A DNA stretch of 64,000 nucleotides from an uncultured Fidelibacterota bacterium (lineage in GTDB: Bacteria > Fidelibacterota > Marinisomatia > Marinisomatales > UBA8229): NCBI GenBank assembly GCA_913041945.1, contig CAJWIT010000001.1:45251-109250 (forward strand). The letters are read 5' to 3'. Under the pieces are notes generated by a model, which was given only the letters and a program-made list of their open reading frames with translations, made no database searches and was not told the DNA's origin. This document shows, one piece after another, positions 34,856 through 44,605 of this stretch (position 1 is its first letter; every line of letters starts with the position of its first letter). Made by a program: the position numbers and the translations under genes.

Positions 34856-35590
34856 TTAAAAATTTTCACATACCCACTGAATAGATCTGTTGTGACCTAA
34901 GCGGATATTATTCCATTCTTCAGGAAGCAAGATACTTTTACCACTCTCAATAGAAACTTCTTGAGGGTCAACTGTTAACTTTCGGAAAGCTCCATCCTGG
35001 CTATGAACAGTTCTCCACTGAGTATAGTTTACAGTACTGCTGATCTTATACTCTTTTCTTTGAATTTTTTCACAGCCATACATCTGACGATCCATCCCTG
35101 CCAAAGGGGCTGCAATGCTATGAATGGTAATTGGAAAATCATGGTCCCAATTCTCAGCAAATAAAGATGTTATCAAGCCACCTATACTATGACCTATAAT
35201 CCATAATGAATCTAAATGCGGATTGTTTTCAATTAACATCTCAGTTTGACGATATAAATAACCCGCGGAATTCTCCGGACATCCAGTCCAATCATACCTG
35301 AAAAACCAAACCGGAATCTCCCGACGGGATAATGCCATCAGCGGGTTAACCCATTCAAAGCCTTTTGTTTGCCAATCTGTTGGATAATAGCCATGCACCG
35401 TGATGATCCCATAGGTTGAGTCTTTTTCATTGATACCACTCAATCTGTGAAAACCATCTGATCGATTAATCAAATATTCATCATAATCCGATTTATTGAT
35501 TTTTAACTTATTTAATAATAAATCTGGATGATCAGATTGAGTACAGCTTAGAAATAATAGAAATAATAGCGAAAGATAGTGATTCATCAC
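34856..35590 (-). CDS. Alpha/beta-hydrolase fold lipoprotein-like protein
   Basis: LLFLSCTQS lipobox-like start; LWIIGHSIGGLITSL nucleophile elbow (GHSIG). Confidence 0.75.
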   Translation of the reverse strand: MMNHYLSLLFLLFLSCTQSDHPDLLLNKLKINKSDYDEYLINRSDGFHRLSGINEKDSTYGIITVHGYYPTDWQTKGFEWVNPLMALSRREIPVWFFRYDWTGCPENSAGYLYRQTEMLIENNPHLDSLWIIGHSIGGLITSLFAENWDHDFPITIHSIAAPLAGMDRQMYGCEKIQRKEYKISSTVNYTQWRTVHSQDGAFRKLTVDPQEVSIESGKSILLPEEWNNIRLGHNRSIQWVCENF

Positions 35591-35592
35591 TC

Positions 35593-35622
35593 AAATCTAC
35601 CCATCATTCCACAAACAAAAAA
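35593..35622. repeat. 30-bp repeat, right copy
   Basis: AAATCTACCCATCATTCCACAAACAAAAAA; 28/30 identical to 29308-29337. Confidence 0.8.
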
Positions 35623-35665
35623 TTACACATCGGGTTATGAGCCCGTTTGATGTCCTTCTATTTTA

Positions 35666-36463
35666 TTAATCATCGTTATTTTTCACCGCATTCCAGATTT
35701 CGTCCATTTCTTCTAAAGATGAATCTTCCACCGTTTTACCCCTTTTTTTTAATTCTTCTTCCACCTTGGCAAAACGGGAAGTGAATTTCCGATTGGTTTT
35801 TCTTAGAGCAGTTTCAGCGGAAATTCCTAAGAACCGGGACAGGTTTACAATAGAAAACAGGGTGTCGCCGAGTTCCTCTTCAATTTGCTCTGTAATTCCT
35901 TTTTCCTCTGCCTCCTTCAATTCCCCAATTTCTTCGTGGACCTTTTCCCACACCTGTTCCACTTTTTTCCAATCAAAGCCGGCATAACTGGCTTTTTCCT
36001 GTAGTCGCTGCGATCGTGTCAACGCAGGCAGGGTACCCGGGACACCATCCAAACGGGACTCCCTTTTCTTTTCATCATGCTTCGCCGCTTCCCAGTTTTG
36101 CTTGGCATGAAAAGGGCCCTCTGCTTTTGCATCCGCGAACACGTGAGGATGCCGCCGAATAAGTTTTTCGTTCACATAATTCAATGAGTCCTGAAGAGTA
36201 AAATCCTCATTCTCTTTTCCTATGGAGGCCTGAAACACCACGTGCAGCAATATGTCCCCAAGTTCTTCTTTCAGCAGTTCCATGTTCCCTTCTTCCACGC
36301 TTTCAATCACTTCATAGATTTCTTCTAGAAAATAGGGAAGAAGGGAAACCTGCGTCTGGTCTCTGTCCCAAGGACATCCACCTGGTGCCCTTAATTTTTC
36401 TACAATTTCTATTAATTGAGAAAGGGAATCCCCAGTTGATTTGTGTTGATTAATCTCTGTCAT
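35666..36463 (-). CDS. mazG: Nucleoside triphosphate pyrophosphohydrolase MazG
   Basis: LRAPGGCPWDRDQT, EEIYEVIESVEEGN, EELGDILLHVVFQA. Confidence 0.95.
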   Translation of the reverse strand: MTEINQHKSTGDSLSQLIEIVEKLRAPGGCPWDRDQTQVSLLPYFLEEIYEVIESVEEGNMELLKEELGDILLHVVFQASIGKENEDFTLQDSLNYVNEKLIRRHPHVFADAKAEGPFHAKQNWEAAKHDEKKRESRLDGVPGTLPALTRSQRLQEKASYAGFDWKKVEQVWEKVHEEIGELKEAEEKGITEQIEEELGDTLFSIVNLSRFLGISAETALRKTNRKFTSRFAKVEEELKKRGKTVEDSSLEEMDEIWNAVKNNDD

Positions 36464-36930
36464 TGTTCGTGAATGGGGATCTTACTTTCCTTTGTGAATA
36501 ATTTTTCCCATTGAACCATTTTTAAATACTTATTCTCAAGCGAAGTCATTACCATTTTAGACTTTTTTGTATCATCCTCGTATCCCAACAAATGGAGCAC
36601 TCCATGGATAAGCAGCCTAGAAATTTCTCTTTCGAATGGTTCACCAAAAGTCTTCGCATTCTCCCGTGCTCGGGGGAGACTGATATACACTTCTCCTTCA
36701 ACAACTTTTTCCTTATAATCGTTTAACCGAAATGCAATCACATCTGTATATTTGTCTTTCTTGAAGAATTGCTTTTTTAAACTGCGCAAAAGTTCATCTT
36801 GACCTAAAATGACTGTGATTGTTCCATCATCATTGCCTTGATTTTTTAATACAGTTTTTAAAATTTTACAACATGCATCATCATTTGGCTGATCCAATAC
36901 CGAATCCTTTTCTATCTGGATTTTTATCAT
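36460..36930 (-). CDS. ybeY: Endoribonuclease YbeY
   Basis: LLIHGVLHLLGYEDD metal-binding motif. Confidence 0.93.
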   Translation of the reverse strand: MIKIQIEKDSVLDQPNDDACCKILKTVLKNQGNDDGTITVILGQDELLRSLKKQFFKKDKYTDVIAFRLNDYKEKVVEGEVYISLPRARENAKTFGEPFEREISRLLIHGVLHLLGYEDDTKKSKMVMTSLENKYLKMVQWEKLFTKESKIPIHEQ

Positions 36931-39269
36931 TAATGAGACTGTCCTTCTGCCGCCTCTTTTGGATCATCTGGGTATTCTATACGAATATGGTAAATTCCCC
37001 GCAAAACTGGTAGCATTCCCCTCGTCCCATCTACTTTTCCCTTAATCTTTGTTAGCTCATCCAAAGTTAGGGGACACTCGTCCAATTGTTCATCATCAAC
37101 ACGACCCTTAATTATTTTATCTATCATAGCTTCAATTTTCATTATATCTGGGTTTTTAATGGATCGCACAGCGGCTTCAACAGCTTCACAAATCATCAGG
37201 ATACCTGTCTCCTTTGTGTCCGGCTTCGGCCCAGGATATCTGAATGAATTTTCGTCAACTTCAGTAGAATCTTCAGCAATTTCCAGTGCTCTGCGGTAAA
37301 AATATTCCACCCGGGTAGTACCATGATGCATTGGAATAAAATCCCGAATAATTTTGGGGAGACCATATTCTTTTGCTAGCTGTGAACCTTCTTTTACATG
37401 ATTCCTAATTATTTTAGCGCTCATGGCTGGCGGAAGACTGTCGTGCTTGTTTGTACCGGAATACTGGTTTTCAATAAAATATTCCGGACGAGCCAATTTC
37501 CCAATATCATGATAATATGCACCAACTCGTGCCAGGAGGGACCGCGCCCCAATTGCATTTGCACATGCTTCAGCAAGGTTCCCAACTACAATACTATGAT
37601 TAAATGTTCCATTTGCATTTTGTAAAAGACGCTTAAGCAATGGGTGATCGAAATCAAGCAATTCCAACAGTGTTAGATCTGTCGTGATTTTAAATGCCCC
37701 TTCTAATAATCCGATAAGTCCATAAGTAACAATAGGGGCAAGAATACTTATGATGATGAGGTAAAAAATATCTGAGCGAATAGACACCCACGAATTATCT
37801 TTAAAAAAACCAATGCCGATTGCTACAATTATACTTGCAGCGATCAATGCAAATATAGTTGTAAATACCTGACTTCGATTCCGAAGCTGCCGAACATTGT
37901 ACATTGCTACGCCCGACGTAAACAGGGCAACCACGATAAAATCAAGATTGTTTCCAATCATAATTCCTGTCAAAATCACCATTGATGTCGTACCCATAAA
38001 TCCAATCCTGGCGTCGAATAAAATCGTAAGAGACATGGCAGCAACGGTAATAGGGATGAGATACGGAGAAATATTCAGCTTTATTCCAAACACATACGAT
38101 AAACCCATCTCTGTAAAAAATATCAGCGCTATAAGCAGCACCATTTTCCAGTCATCAAATATGGGGGTTCTATATATAAATAAAAACGTGAAAAAAAATG
38201 AAATAACCACCGCGATGATAATTATTCTCCCAAGATAAACAGTTAGAGCCTCCCATCCGCTCTGTGCTCCTTCTTTTTTTACAATTGCCGTGGAGAGAGA
38301 ATTCAATTTTTGGAGAATATCCTCATTTATTCGTGTATTCACATCTACAATTCGTTCGTCCTTTAACACAGTGCCCTGATATCTTGGGACCCTGTTCAGC
38401 CGGGCAGTTTGGCGGCGTTCGGTTGTTTCCTTATCATAAATCAAATTTGGTTTCATAAACTCAACTATCAAATCATACCCGAGAGTTTTATGAAAATCGT
38501 TTTCGTCAGAATATAAATTGGTTATCTCTACCTTTGCCTTCGTCCATGCTTCTTCCAGGTCAATAAAATCACCGGGTTGATACAATGCAGGAATATCCCC
38601 CTGGTGAACCATTACCTCGTTGCTGACTATTTCATTTTTTCTGATATCATAAATTCCTTCAGCCCAGCGGTTTCTACAAATCTGCATAACATCTTCTTCA
38701 AATTTAGTCAGGGGATATGTCTCGTTTTCAGGGGATGGAAGGGAAATAAAGGATTTCCATAAATCCGTTTCTAATGGAAATGAAGAATAGTGACTATGCA
38801 ATTTCTCAGTCAGGATAGAAAAAGCTGTACTGTCGGCTATATAATCAGCTTTTGCTGTTTTATGCTGAGGTTCATACCGATACCGGTATACTAAATCCTT
38901 AGACTGTATTACCTGTTTTTCTGCTTCATGAATTTCATTAATTATCTGAAAGAAACCATGTGTTTTGTCACTCCTATTATCTACGATCTCCTGCTTCCGG
39001 ATAAAAACGAATGGTTCAGAGTTAATCGCTACACTTAGGTCATCCTGTAATTTTTCTTCTGTTTTCAAAATCGGAAATGTAAATGGTGCAATAATTGGCT
39101 TCCTGGTAATATCATTCAATTTATAAGATAATTGGAGTGACTTTCCCCCAGGGAAAAAAAAGGACCCACCCAAAACAAGGACTGCTAAAATGCTCACTTG
39201 TATCCAGTGTCTATAGAATATATTCACCGATTTCTGTAAAAAAGTTCCCTTTCTTATTTCTTGCATCAT
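36930..39269 (-). CDS. 7TM-HD family phosphohydrolase (PgpH-like)
   Basis: 779 aa; extracytoplasmic domain, seven TM segments, HD motifs (NHSIVVGNLAEACANAIGARSLLARVGAYYHDIGKLARPEYF). Confidence 0.92.
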   Translation of the reverse strand: MMQEIRKGTFLQKSVNIFYRHWIQVSILAVLVLGGSFFFPGGKSLQLSYKLNDITRKPIIAPFTFPILKTEEKLQDDLSVAINSEPFVFIRKQEIVDNRSDKTHGFFQIINEIHEAEKQVIQSKDLVYRYRYEPQHKTAKADYIADSTAFSILTEKLHSHYSSFPLETDLWKSFISLPSPENETYPLTKFEEDVMQICRNRWAEGIYDIRKNEIVSNEVMVHQGDIPALYQPGDFIDLEEAWTKAKVEITNLYSDENDFHKTLGYDLIVEFMKPNLIYDKETTERRQTARLNRVPRYQGTVLKDERIVDVNTRINEDILQKLNSLSTAIVKKEGAQSGWEALTVYLGRIIIIAVVISFFFTFLFIYRTPIFDDWKMVLLIALIFFTEMGLSYVFGIKLNISPYLIPITVAAMSLTILFDARIGFMGTTSMVILTGIMIGNNLDFIVVALFTSGVAMYNVRQLRNRSQVFTTIFALIAASIIVAIGIGFFKDNSWVSIRSDIFYLIIISILAPIVTYGLIGLLEGAFKITTDLTLLELLDFDHPLLKRLLQNANGTFNHSIVVGNLAEACANAIGARSLLARVGAYYHDIGKLARPEYFIENQYSGTNKHDSLPPAMSAKIIRNHVKEGSQLAKEYGLPKIIRDFIPMHHGTTRVEYFYRRALEIAEDSTEVDENSFRYPGPKPDTKETGILMICEAVEAAVRSIKNPDIMKIEAMIDKIIKGRVDDEQLDECPLTLDELTKIKGKVDGTRGMLPVLRGIYHIRIEYPDDPKEAAEGQSH

Positions 39270-40423
39270 TTTTTCAAGATATCTTTAATTATTTTGCGTG
39301 ATATAACCAATCGTTGTACTTCACTTGTGCCTTCTCCTATCTCTAATACCTTTGCATCCCTGAAAAACCGCTCAACGTCATATTCAGCAACATACCCATA
39401 CCCACCATAAATCTGGATAGCTTCTGTTGTAACATCCATTGCAACTTCACTTGCAAAAAGTTTTGCCATAGCAGCTTCTTTGATGACGTCTTTCCCCTGG
39501 TCTTTCATCCATGCAGCATGAAACACCAGTAATTTTGCTGCTTCGATTCTGGTTGCCATATCAGCTAATTTAAATCCAACGGGTTGAAATTTATAAATCT
39601 CTTGTCCAAATGCTTTCCTTTCAGTAGAATATTCGAGGGCTTTTTTGTATGCACCTTCCGCCGTTCCAACAGCAAGTGCACCCACTGAAATTCGGCCACC
39701 TGTTAATGTTTTTAAAAACGTCTTAAATCCCTCTTTAGGATTTCCCAACATATTCTCCGCGGGCACTTTCATGTCCTCAAAAAATAATTGTCTCGTGTCG
39801 CTTGCACGCCAACCCATTTTCTTTTCTTTCGGTCCAATTTTTAAGCCAGGAATGTCTGTTGGAACTGTAAATGCACCAATGCCTTTCTTAATTCCTTCTT
39901 CAATAATCTGGGTTGTAAAGCTTAGTACGCCCGCCTCACCTGCATTCGTAATAAAAATTTTACTCCCATTCACAACATAATGATCACCATCTTTCACCGC
40001 AGCAGTACGGGTGGAACCAGCATCGCTGCCTGCTTCAGGTTCCGTCAATCCAAATGCCCCCAGTATTTTCCCGGATGCCAGAAGAGGCACCCATTTTTGT
40101 TTTTGTTCTTCCGTTCCAGTAAGAACAATCGGAACAGTCCCTAAGGATGTATGTGCTGCCATGGTAATGGCAAGTGAAGCATCGACCTTTGCTAATTCCA
40201 TCACAGCTGATGCATAAGCAACTGTGTCCATTCCGGCCCCGCCATATTTTTCAGAAACCGGTATTCCCATTAATCCAAGGTCTCCCATTTGCCTTACTAA
40301 ATCGTGGGGAAACTCTCCAGTTGCATCCATCTCCCTTGCCAGCGGTTCCACTTCATTTTTGGCAAAGTCCCGAACCATGTCTTGAAGCATTACATGTTCA
40401 TCTGTAAAAAATAACGTATTCAT
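39266..40423 (-). CDS. Acyl-CoA dehydrogenase
   Basis: GAFGLTEPEAGSDAGSTRT, IQIYGGYGYVAEYDVERFFRDAKVLEIGEGTSEVQRLVI. Confidence 0.96.
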   Translation of the reverse strand: MNTLFFTDEHVMLQDMVRDFAKNEVEPLAREMDATGEFPHDLVRQMGDLGLMGIPVSEKYGGAGMDTVAYASAVMELAKVDASLAITMAAHTSLGTVPIVLTGTEEQKQKWVPLLASGKILGAFGLTEPEAGSDAGSTRTAAVKDGDHYVVNGSKIFITNAGEAGVLSFTTQIIEEGIKKGIGAFTVPTDIPGLKIGPKEKKMGWRASDTRQLFFEDMKVPAENMLGNPKEGFKTFLKTLTGGRISVGALAVGTAEGAYKKALEYSTERKAFGQEIYKFQPVGFKLADMATRIEAAKLLVFHAAWMKDQGKDVIKEAAMAKLFASEVAMDVTTEAIQIYGGYGYVAEYDVERFFRDAKVLEIGEGTSEVQRLVISRKIIKDILKK

Positions 40424-40458
40424 AATTCTTCCTTTTTCCCCGTCATGCTTATACTAAT

Positions 40459-41451
40459 TTACCAACGGATCGCAGCGGATGCCCAAGTAAACCCAGCACC
40501 GAATGAAGCAAGTACAACAACATCCCCCTTTGAAATTTTCTTCTCCTCAACAGCTTCGCAAAGAGCAATAGGAATGGATGCTGCTGTCGTATTACCATAT
40601 TTATGGATATTGCTAAACACTTTATCCATACCAACCCCCAGCCGCTTAGCAACCGCCTGACTTATTCTCAAGTTTGCCTGGTGTGGGATAATCAAATTGA
40701 CGTCATCCAGGGTCAGCCCACTGGCATCCAAAGATTCCTGAATCACTTCTGGAAACCGCACAATGGCATTCCGAAATACCTCTCTGCCGTTCATGAGAGG
40801 GAAATGTCGGCCTTCTTCTAATTTTATGTTCGTCATTTGACAATTTTCTGCTGAACCAGGCGCTTCCATCCACAGGTTTTTTACATTGGCTCCCTGACAA
40901 TGCAAATGTGTAGAAAGAACACCGCTTTCGTCATCACTTTTTTGGAGGATTGCTGCACCGGATCCATCACCAAATAAAACCGTCATATCCCTCCCTTCCG
41001 TGGATATGTTTAGAAATTTAGACTGGACCTCGGCACCAACAATAAGAATAGTACTGCACACACCTGTTCGAATGAATTGATCACCAATGGACAGGGCATA
41101 AATGAAAGCTGAACAGGCTGCTTTAACATCAAAAGCTCCTACATGATGCAAATCAAGACGATCTTGCAGCTGAGCACTTACGCCAGGGAAAAAATAATCC
41201 GATGTGATGGTCCCAACGATAACCAAATCAATATCCTTTGATGATACTTTGGCAGCTTTCATTGCCTTTTTAGATGCTTCAAATGCTAAATCGGATGTGC
41301 AAATCCCATCACGGACCCAACGCCGTTCTTCAATGCCACTCCGGCTGACGATCCACTCATTACTCGTATCCATTTGCTGTTCTAAATCTTGGTTTGTAAT
41401 AACCTGATCGGGTACATAATACCCTACACCGGCAATTTTTGTTTTAATCAT
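40459..41451 (-). CDS. fabH: 3-oxoacyl-ACP synthase III
   Basis: Active-site KAACSAFIYAL, IPHQANLRI, KYGNTTAASIP; start placed at MIKTKIAG. Confidence 0.95.
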   Translation of the reverse strand: MIKTKIAGVGYYVPDQVITNQDLEQQMDTSNEWIVSRSGIEERRWVRDGICTSDLAFEASKKAMKAAKVSSKDIDLVIVGTITSDYFFPGVSAQLQDRLDLHHVGAFDVKAACSAFIYALSIGDQFIRTGVCSTILIVGAEVQSKFLNISTEGRDMTVLFGDGSGAAILQKSDDESGVLSTHLHCQGANVKNLWMEAPGSAENCQMTNIKLEEGRHFPLMNGREVFRNAIVRFPEVIQESLDASGLTLDDVNLIIPHQANLRISQAVAKRLGVGMDKVFSNIHKYGNTTAASIPIALCEAVEEKKISKGDVVVLASFGAGFTWASAAIRW

Positions 41452-43156
41452 AGCTCTTTCCACTCAATTTAATATCACGTACGTTTAATTGAATACTTTC
41501 CTGGCCCCGCCATTCATTGATTTCGACTAAACAGGCTATATCAAAAGGGCAATCTTTGATAAGCTTTTCGTAATGCTGGGACATATTAAACCCGATAGCA
41601 CCATGAACTGTTTTTCCCTGTCGTACCTTGAATTTTAGATGGTCTCCGTTTCCGATCACTTTTGGATTTCCAGCAATAATTACATTTCTAATTACAAATT
41701 TAGGCCTCATATTCCCAGGACCATACGGTTCTAATTTATTTAGGAATGTCATGAAGCGACTATTAATATCTTTTAGATGTATTTCCCCTTCAAGAACGAT
41801 TGTTTGCACGAACTCTGCCTTTTTTAATCTTTCCTTCGAATAGTGTAAAAATGTTTTTCTGAAATTATTCAAATTCTCTTCCTTTACTGTAAACCCGGCT
41901 GCCATCGAATGGCCACCATATCCCTCTAAAAATCTACTGGTATTTGTTAAAGCATCATACATATCAAAATTTTCTATGCTTCGGGCAGAACCCTTCCCAA
42001 TTCCATCTTCACCAATAGAAATTATAATGATGGGTCTATTATATTCTTCCTTGAGTTTGGAGGCAACAATCCCAATGACACCGGAATGCCATTCACGATC
42101 GGCAAGAATGATAGCTTTGTCATTTTTAATATCTACCTCGGAATTGACCTTTCGTATGGCATCATCAAGCACAGTATCCTGAATTTTTCTCCTTTTCTTA
42201 TTTTCACAAACAAGTTCTTCTGCCAATTCACTTGCACGCGCAGAATCTTGTGTTGTCAACAATTCCACAGCCCTGTTTCCGTCTCCCATTCTGCCTGCAG
42301 CATTGATCTTTGGAGTTACATTAAACACTAACTGTCCGACAGACAAAGAACCAGTTTTTAATCCGACTATGTCTAAAAGAGATTGAATCCCCAGGTGCGT
42401 TGTAGAGCTCAGTTGTTCAATACCATAATGAACTAGGGTCCTGTTTTCATCAAGTATTGGCACAAAGTCTGCAGCAGTACCCAAAGTAACTATATCCAAA
42501 AGATTTAGGAGCGGTGCTAATTCTTTTCCCAACTTTTTCATAAGAGCGTACGCAAGCTTGAATGCCACACCACTTCCACATAAGCTATCAAAGGGATAGG
42601 TGCAATCCGTCCTTTGTGGATTCAAGACAGCAAACGCATCCGGAAGCACATCATCGGGGATATGATGATCCGTAACTATTACGTCAATTCCCAAGGAATT
42701 AGAAATATTTACTTGCTCAAATGCATTTATTCCACAGTCACAAGTAATTATTAAGTCAGAGCCAGAAGCTTGTGCGTGTTCAATCCCCTGGATTGATAAT
42801 CCATGCCCTTCAATATCTCGATTCGGGATGTAGGTTGAGACAACAGCCCCAAGTGAGTTGAGTGCAAGGTAAAGAACAGAAGCAGCAGTTGTACCATCCA
42901 CATCATAATCTCCAAAAATGAGAATTGGTATATGTTTATCAATATTTAGAATAATCCGATCCACGGCCTGTCCCATGTCCTTCATAAGGAATGGATCATG
43001 GAGCTGGTTTAGATCAGGATTAAAGAATGTGTGGGAATCATTAAGGGAAATAATGCCCCGGTTAACCATTGTCTTAGCAATAATCTCCGTACAGTGAAAT
43101 TCCTGCATGTTCTTGCTAACAATTTCAGGGTCAGGATCTAAAATTCGCCAATTCAT
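41444..43156 (-). CDS. recJ: Single-stranded-DNA exonuclease RecJ
   Basis: FGDYDVDGTTAASVLY, VTDHHIPDD, AAGRMGDGNRAVELL, GGHSMAAGFTV. Confidence 0.95.
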   Translation of the reverse strand: MNWRILDPDPEIVSKNMQEFHCTEIIAKTMVNRGIISLNDSHTFFNPDLNQLHDPFLMKDMGQAVDRIILNIDKHIPILIFGDYDVDGTTAASVLYLALNSLGAVVSTYIPNRDIEGHGLSIQGIEHAQASGSDLIITCDCGINAFEQVNISNSLGIDVIVTDHHIPDDVLPDAFAVLNPQRTDCTYPFDSLCGSGVAFKLAYALMKKLGKELAPLLNLLDIVTLGTAADFVPILDENRTLVHYGIEQLSSTTHLGIQSLLDIVGLKTGSLSVGQLVFNVTPKINAAGRMGDGNRAVELLTTQDSARASELAEELVCENKKRRKIQDTVLDDAIRKVNSEVDIKNDKAIILADREWHSGVIGIVASKLKEEYNRPIIIISIGEDGIGKGSARSIENFDMYDALTNTSRFLEGYGGHSMAAGFTVKEENLNNFRKTFLHYSKERLKKAEFVQTIVLEGEIHLKDINSRFMTFLNKLEPYGPGNMRPKFVIRNVIIAGNPKVIGNGDHLKFKVRQGKTVHGAIGFNMSQHYEKLIKDCPFDIACLVEINEWRGQESIQLNVRDIKLSGKSYD

Positions 43157-43172
43157 TAATTGATTAAAAAAT

Positions 43173-43537
43173 GAGCCGGTCTGTAAGCCGAGTTTTGTTT
43201 TTCTGCTAAAGCAGAATTAGTGACCATTCATCTGATCCAGGCTTCACAGCCAGGATTACGCAATCTACCCGTCTCTCATTACGATGCGGACAACATCTGG
43301 AGATCTATTCGATCTTGCACTGAGTGGGGTTTACAAGCTTCCCGCATTGCTACGGAAACTGGTGGTCTCTTACACCACCTTTTCACCCTTATCCCAACAT
43401 CAAAGATGTCGTGACGGTTTTTTTTCTGTTGCACTTTCCATGCCCTCGCGGACTCCTCCCGTTAGGAGGCACCCTGTCCTGCAGTGCTCGGACTTTCCTC
43501 CCCGACACAAGTGTGGGGGCAGTCACTCAACCGACTC
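43173..43537 (-). ncRNA. rnpB: RNase P RNA, bacterial type A-like
   Basis: Minus strand GAGTCGG...GGGGAGGAAAGTCCGAGC...CAGGACAGGGTGCC...TAAGGGTGAAAAGGTGG...AGAGACCACCAG...CGGCTTACAGACCGGCTC; 5'/3' ends pair as P1. Confidence 0.95.
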
Positions 43538-43551
43538 AAATTATTAATTAT

Positions 43552-44259
43552 CTATTCTGGTTTTTCCCAAAAAAGAAAGCGAGTGCAAATACTACAGTTC
43601 TGTATCGTCACAAGTGTTTTTACCTCCGCTACCAGCTGGGGTGGTAACGCAGCGCCACATCCACCACAGGACTTTCCTTCCAAAGAGACAACTGCTAACC
43701 CATTTCGGGCGGACAGTATTCTATTATACCGTGCAAGCACACTCGCACTTAAATCTTTGGTTGTCTCCTCACGGCGACTTTCAAGATCTTTTTTCTCTGA
43801 ACTGGAGGCTGCCAATGCCTGCTCCAGCTTGACTCGTTTGGAAGACAAGTCTTTGCTCAGTGATTCCAAACTTTGTTCTTGACTTTTTACTTGTTCTGCA
43901 AGCTGATCCTTCTCTTCTAGAAACTCCAATTCTGTTGTCTCGCTACGATCCAATTCTTCTTTTAAATGATCAATTTCTAACATTAGGGCATCGTATTGTT
44001 TATTGTTTGTCACTAAAAAAAGTTGATCTTTTAGCTTATCAATCTTCTCCTTAAACTCAGCTAGGTTCATTTCGGTCTTGTGCTGTTCCAAAGCTATTTC
44101 TTTTAAGCGTGCTTTCCCCCGTTCAAAATCAGAAGTCAGGCTATCCTCTTTGTTTTTCAAGTCAGTTACTCTTGTTGGTAAATCTCCAAGCAATTCTTCA
44201 ATTTCTGCCAATTGAGAGTCTATTTTCTGCAATTCTATCAGATTCTGTATTGAGTTCAT
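43552..44259 (-). CDS. C4-type zinc-ribbon coiled-coil protein (DUF164-like)
   Basis: Coiled coil ending CGGCGAALPPQLVAEVKTLVTIQNCSICTRFLFW; start at MNSIQNL with AGGA upstream. Confidence 0.85.
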   Translation of the reverse strand: MNSIQNLIELQKIDSQLAEIEELLGDLPTRVTDLKNKEDSLTSDFERGKARLKEIALEQHKTEMNLAEFKEKIDKLKDQLFLVTNNKQYDALMLEIDHLKEELDRSETTELEFLEEKDQLAEQVKSQEQSLESLSKDLSSKRVKLEQALAASSSEKKDLESRREETTKDLSASVLARYNRILSARNGLAVVSLEGKSCGGCGAALPPQLVAEVKTLVTIQNCSICTRFLFWEKPE

Positions 44260-44273
44260 ATAATTCCTAATTG

Positions 44274-44306
44274 ATAAAAATAAAAAATGCACCAAACCGA
44301 GGTGCA
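44274..44306 (-). terminator. Intrinsic terminator in the leader of the zinc-ribbon gene
   Basis: Minus strand TGCACC-TCGGTTT-GGTGCA-TTTTTTATTTTTATC, ending about 15 nt before the ATG. Confidence 0.8.
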
Positions 44307-44605
44307 CCTACATTTAATGGATTTCCATTTTGCCCGTCCTTAAAACGGGGCATTTCGGTTTTCATTGATCAAACTTCCTTTTTGTTTTAAACGACTGTAT
44401 TAAAGTAAGTGGTGTCATAAAAAAAATGTTTTTAGCCTATCAATTTACAATCATTATTTTAGAACAAAAATAGCAAATCTTCCTTAAGCAAAATAAATAT
44501 TTTCTTGTAGCGTAATCCTTACTTTTATTCCTCCAACCATCATAAATTTGTTTTTGAAATAAATCCTTTACAACAACTTATTTAGAATTCTAACCACCAT
44601 TTGAA

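Noticed and set aside
43220-43647. Plus-strand ORFs of 64-107 aa
   Set aside because: They lie antisense to rnpB and the zinc-ribbon gene; the RNA motif content explains the region.
44460-44605. Glycine riboswitch upstream of gcvP
   Set aside because: No glycine-riboswitch-like conserved motifs on the plus strand; the region is AT-rich without stable paired helices.
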